This document shows, piece by piece, positions 61,045 to 64,000 of a stretch of 64,000 nt of DNA. A model generated the notes under the pieces. That model ran no database searches. It was not told where the DNA came from and worked only from the letters and a program-made list of their open reading frames with translations. The translations under genes were made by a program, and so were the position numbers. Each line of letters begins with the position of its first letter. Position 1 is the first letter of the stretch. The DNA is from Siderastrea radians (lineage: Eukaryota; Cnidaria; Anthozoa; Scleractinia; Rhizangiidae): NCBI GenBank assembly GCA_964017195.1, contig OZ024895.1, forward strand, positions 45,657,673 through 45,721,672. Reading direction: 5' to 3'.

Positions 61045-64000
61045 GGTGAACTAACGGAAACCCAGCGATATCACGAACCGAAGATGCTGTGATAAAAGGT
61101 TGTTGATATCATCTTCAATTTACTCAGAACCCATACAAGCAGAATTTTGTCGCTGTCTTGTTTTCTTTAACTAATTAGTCGTTTCATTCGACAAATAAAT
61201 TCTATTTCCTCACAGAACATTAACATCGATCATCCCAGTTTGGTAAATGCATCGCTTTCGCGGATGATTTTCTCACCCTGAGTAACAACTGTCAGTGACC
61301 CGCAAAGTTGCTCCTTTGGAGTGAAAAAACAAATACTTCGTATGTGGCGCGCGGTTGGCGCGCGCGCGGTTATAGCCTGGGGCTGGGCCGATGGACCAAG
61401 AGGAACTCTCCAAGCAGAAAACGTTTCCGTACACAGCCTAACTCCGAAAACGTTTCGTACAACTACGTGTACTCAGTAATTCTAGTTTGAGAAAACCAAT
61501 GCATAGCTATATTAGCCTTGTCACTTATATTATTACATAAGGCTTTCATGGCAACTGTCGAAGTTGCTTTTATCGGGTGTTATCGCTAGGAGGGTCCTTT
61601 GATTGCTTTTACGGCAGCATGCGGAAGGAGTCATCTTGTCAAGGGCAACAAAGTGAACTCAAATATTTAAACAAAGTTCTTATTTTTAAATATTTATTAA
61701 AACACAACAGCTGTTTCTTACTTACACTTTAAGTGACCCTAACGTACAGAAACTGTTTAATCCTAAGTAGTTTTACTTTTTTTAAGCTAGGGATTCCCCC
61801 TCCCTCGTCCTTAAAGGGGCCCCTCCATTACCTCATAAGGCTGGGGGCTAAAGAGGAGTCAGTATCGCTACTTTTCATGACAGGTTTTACGATTATTTAA
61901 GGATGCGAAAAGAAACTTTGAGGAAGAGGGGAAATCCCGAAAAAGAGGCAAAGAATTCAAGAGAGTGGAGGGAAGGAGTGGGGGAGAGGTGAATCCCTAT
62001 GACATCAGGAAGTAACTACACAGTACCTAGCCACTTCGGTGGAGGTTCTGAAAAAGTTGGAATATATGGATGCCCACGCTTTCGAGGACGCGGCATGCTA
62101 CTAAGTCGTCAATTCCATAACAAATTTTTTTTGCCTCTGATACACAGGCAAGAACACGCAAAGCGGAAAAAAGCCCGTTCCTCTATTTACGTAAGTATGT
62201 TTTTTCAAGTGCACGGCCAGTGGGAAAACGTTGACTTACGCAAGTGTCTACGCAGATGCAGAAGGTTGATCAATATTTAGGTGTGCGTTCATCGAACGTA
62301 TTAGGGAATAAAAATGAACGAAAGTCACATTTAAGATATTTTAAATTGTAATTTCTGACAACTCTTGCCTATTGAGAACTTTCAATCGTGCTCGTCTATA
62401 CAACCGGCGTTCGTGTTTCGTTTTTTTTTTTTTCTCTCTCTCTCCTTTTTCAGAAACATTTTTGAAGTGGCTAAGTATACTGCAATTTTCGGCCACATCC
62501 GAGAGTTCAAATTTGAGCAATCAACTGTATCTAATCTTTATTCTGTTTGCAAACTATAGCCTACGTCTAACTGTACCCACCCATGCAAACTATCCAAATC
62601 TGTAACAATCTCGTCCCCCGAGCCTGCTTTCCTTTTGGTCAGCACCAAGAACATCTATAACTGTTTCATCACTATATTTAGAACACTATTTTAAGGGCTT
62701 TGACTAAACAGAAAAGTCCACGCAACACATGAAATAGGCAAACTTTAACCTAGTTGGTTATCGCAAACAATCCTATAAGAACAGTCGGACATAACTGAGA
62801 ATTTAGCCTACGAAACATCGCCTCAACTTTGTTTCCCCTTTACTGTAGGAATCGCATTAGCTTCACAAAAGTACAAGTAACATTTCAAAGACATACAAGG
62901 CTATGTTTTAAAAAATTTATTGAATCAATAACACGTTCACCCAGAAAAAGCAACGTTTATCTTAAGGATTATTTTCTTTGTTATATTTTGTGCTTTTTAC
63001 GTCACACTTAAACGGATTCTTAAGTGTTTCATAACTATGAAACAAGCTAGAAACTTAATAAATAACAAAATCATAACTTAATTGACACAATGGCACGATC
63101 AGTTCCCAAGTTATTACAAAATTAAACTTACTTAAGTAACTCTACATGAACTACATTTTCTTTTACAAAGATTGGCCACAAGAATCGCACAGAAATAAGT
63201 TACGTAATAAAGGTCACGGTCTTTATACTGCCGTTGTTTATAATTTGTAATAGCGTCAGCTGTTTTCGTCAACATTACCCACTTTCACTGCCTGAGTGAG
63301 ACTTCGAGTACGAAAAGTGACTAACTTTTGAATCTGCAAATGAAACCAGCTCAACGTAAGCTATTGCACAGTGCGTTACTTGGGGCATCACGCAACTCTA
63401 TTAAGGTGTGTTGCATGACAACCCATATAATAGCTTGGAGTGGGAGAATAATTCCTTTGCTACTGTTTATTTCTTGACACTGTGCAAAATAAAATTTTGT
63501 ATTTTTTTTTTCAGTTTCAACCTTCAACAATCCTGGCTGTGAAAGTACTAAACTACAGTCATGATAAAACCAAATTAATCGATAGGATTGTATTTTTTGT
63601 TTCTTTTTTTTTTTTTTAAGTTTATCAAACTTATTAGATGAGTATTTTCAACTCAAGAAATAACACTTCTTTATAACTCCTTGAACTTCATTAGCTTATC
63701 TATTGAACAAACCATTTAAAGAATGGTTAAAGCTTACTTCTAGTTTACCACCACCATGCACTAAAAATATTTCAAGACAATAAATTTAAGTAATTTCTAT
63801 GTAAATTGTCTTCAGCTATAAACACCAGTCCTTATCAGGTTAATGACAATTCAATGATGCTTTTTATACAATGCAGTGACAATGCACCCTGAGTCCTTGC
63901 AGTCATTTAAAGCTGCATCTCTCATACACGTGTGCAAAGGACATTTGAGTAACTTGAAAACACTTGCCACAATGTTTCCATTAATACCAGTCTTCTCTTC
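61045..64000. other. Upstream flank of the DBS-like gene
   Basis: Should contain the promoter and 5' untranslated region of the DBS-like gene just right of 61044. A GC-rich patch (61345-61370, CGCGCGG-type) lies about 300 bp upstream of the start codon. ORFs up to 93 codons (61999-62280) look random. No second gene was recognised. Confidence 0.45.

Noticed and set aside
1..64000. CRISPR arrays, operons or phage genes
   Set aside because: Intron-bearing animal genes fill the window; tandem repeats here lack the repeat-spacer pattern.

Overview
This is an AT-rich, intron-rich metazoan nuclear window with many small DNA transposons, simple repeats and tRNA-derived SINEs. The genes it holds (PARG, ANAPC16 and a DBS/MCF2L-type Rho GEF), the short introns and the style of the repeats suggest an anthozoan cnidarian, most likely a stony coral. 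That placement is inference. Nothing looks bacterial, and there is no CRISPR array, operon or rRNA.

Four protein-coding genes can be rebuilt by following reading frame and splice phase. (1) Minus strand, 22565 down to 10490: a poly(ADP-ribose) glycohydrolase. Nine coding exons give 992 codons, and the C-terminal end lies beyond the visible exons. Its catalytic macrodomain is split by one 1.8-kb exon encoding about 555 acidic, Ser/Glu-rich residues with repeated amphipathic helices like those of A-kinase anchoring proteins. (2) Minus strand, 26126 to 24019: a two-exon, 433-aa protein with an N-terminal membrane segment, a ZZ zinc finger and EF-hands. (3) Plus strand, 26347 to 28456: a three-exon, 93-aa ANAPC16 (APC/C subunit), divergent from gene 2 across a 220-bp promoter. 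(4) Minus strand, 61044 to 31243: a complete 21-exon, 1157-aa DBS/MCF2L-like guanine nucleotide exchange factor (CRAL-TRIO, spectrin-like, DH, PH, SH3).

The rest is intronic and intergenic DNA carrying mobile elements. Many have clear terminal inverted repeats and target-site duplications: a hAT-like element with a nested foldback (8759-10308), a Penelope-like snap-back insertion (13653-14254), a mariner-like element (18653-20770), two Mutator-like elements (41150-42368 and 43225-44903, the second with gene-like spliced exons), a minisatellite-bearing element (47962-49433), several MITEs, and a nested composite (51940-57383) in the first intron of the GEF. A tandem repeat of about 105-112 bp recurs in several clusters in both orientations.

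Regions where I see no gene: 1-8758 (apart from repeats), 28457-31242, 57384-60986 and 61045-64000.
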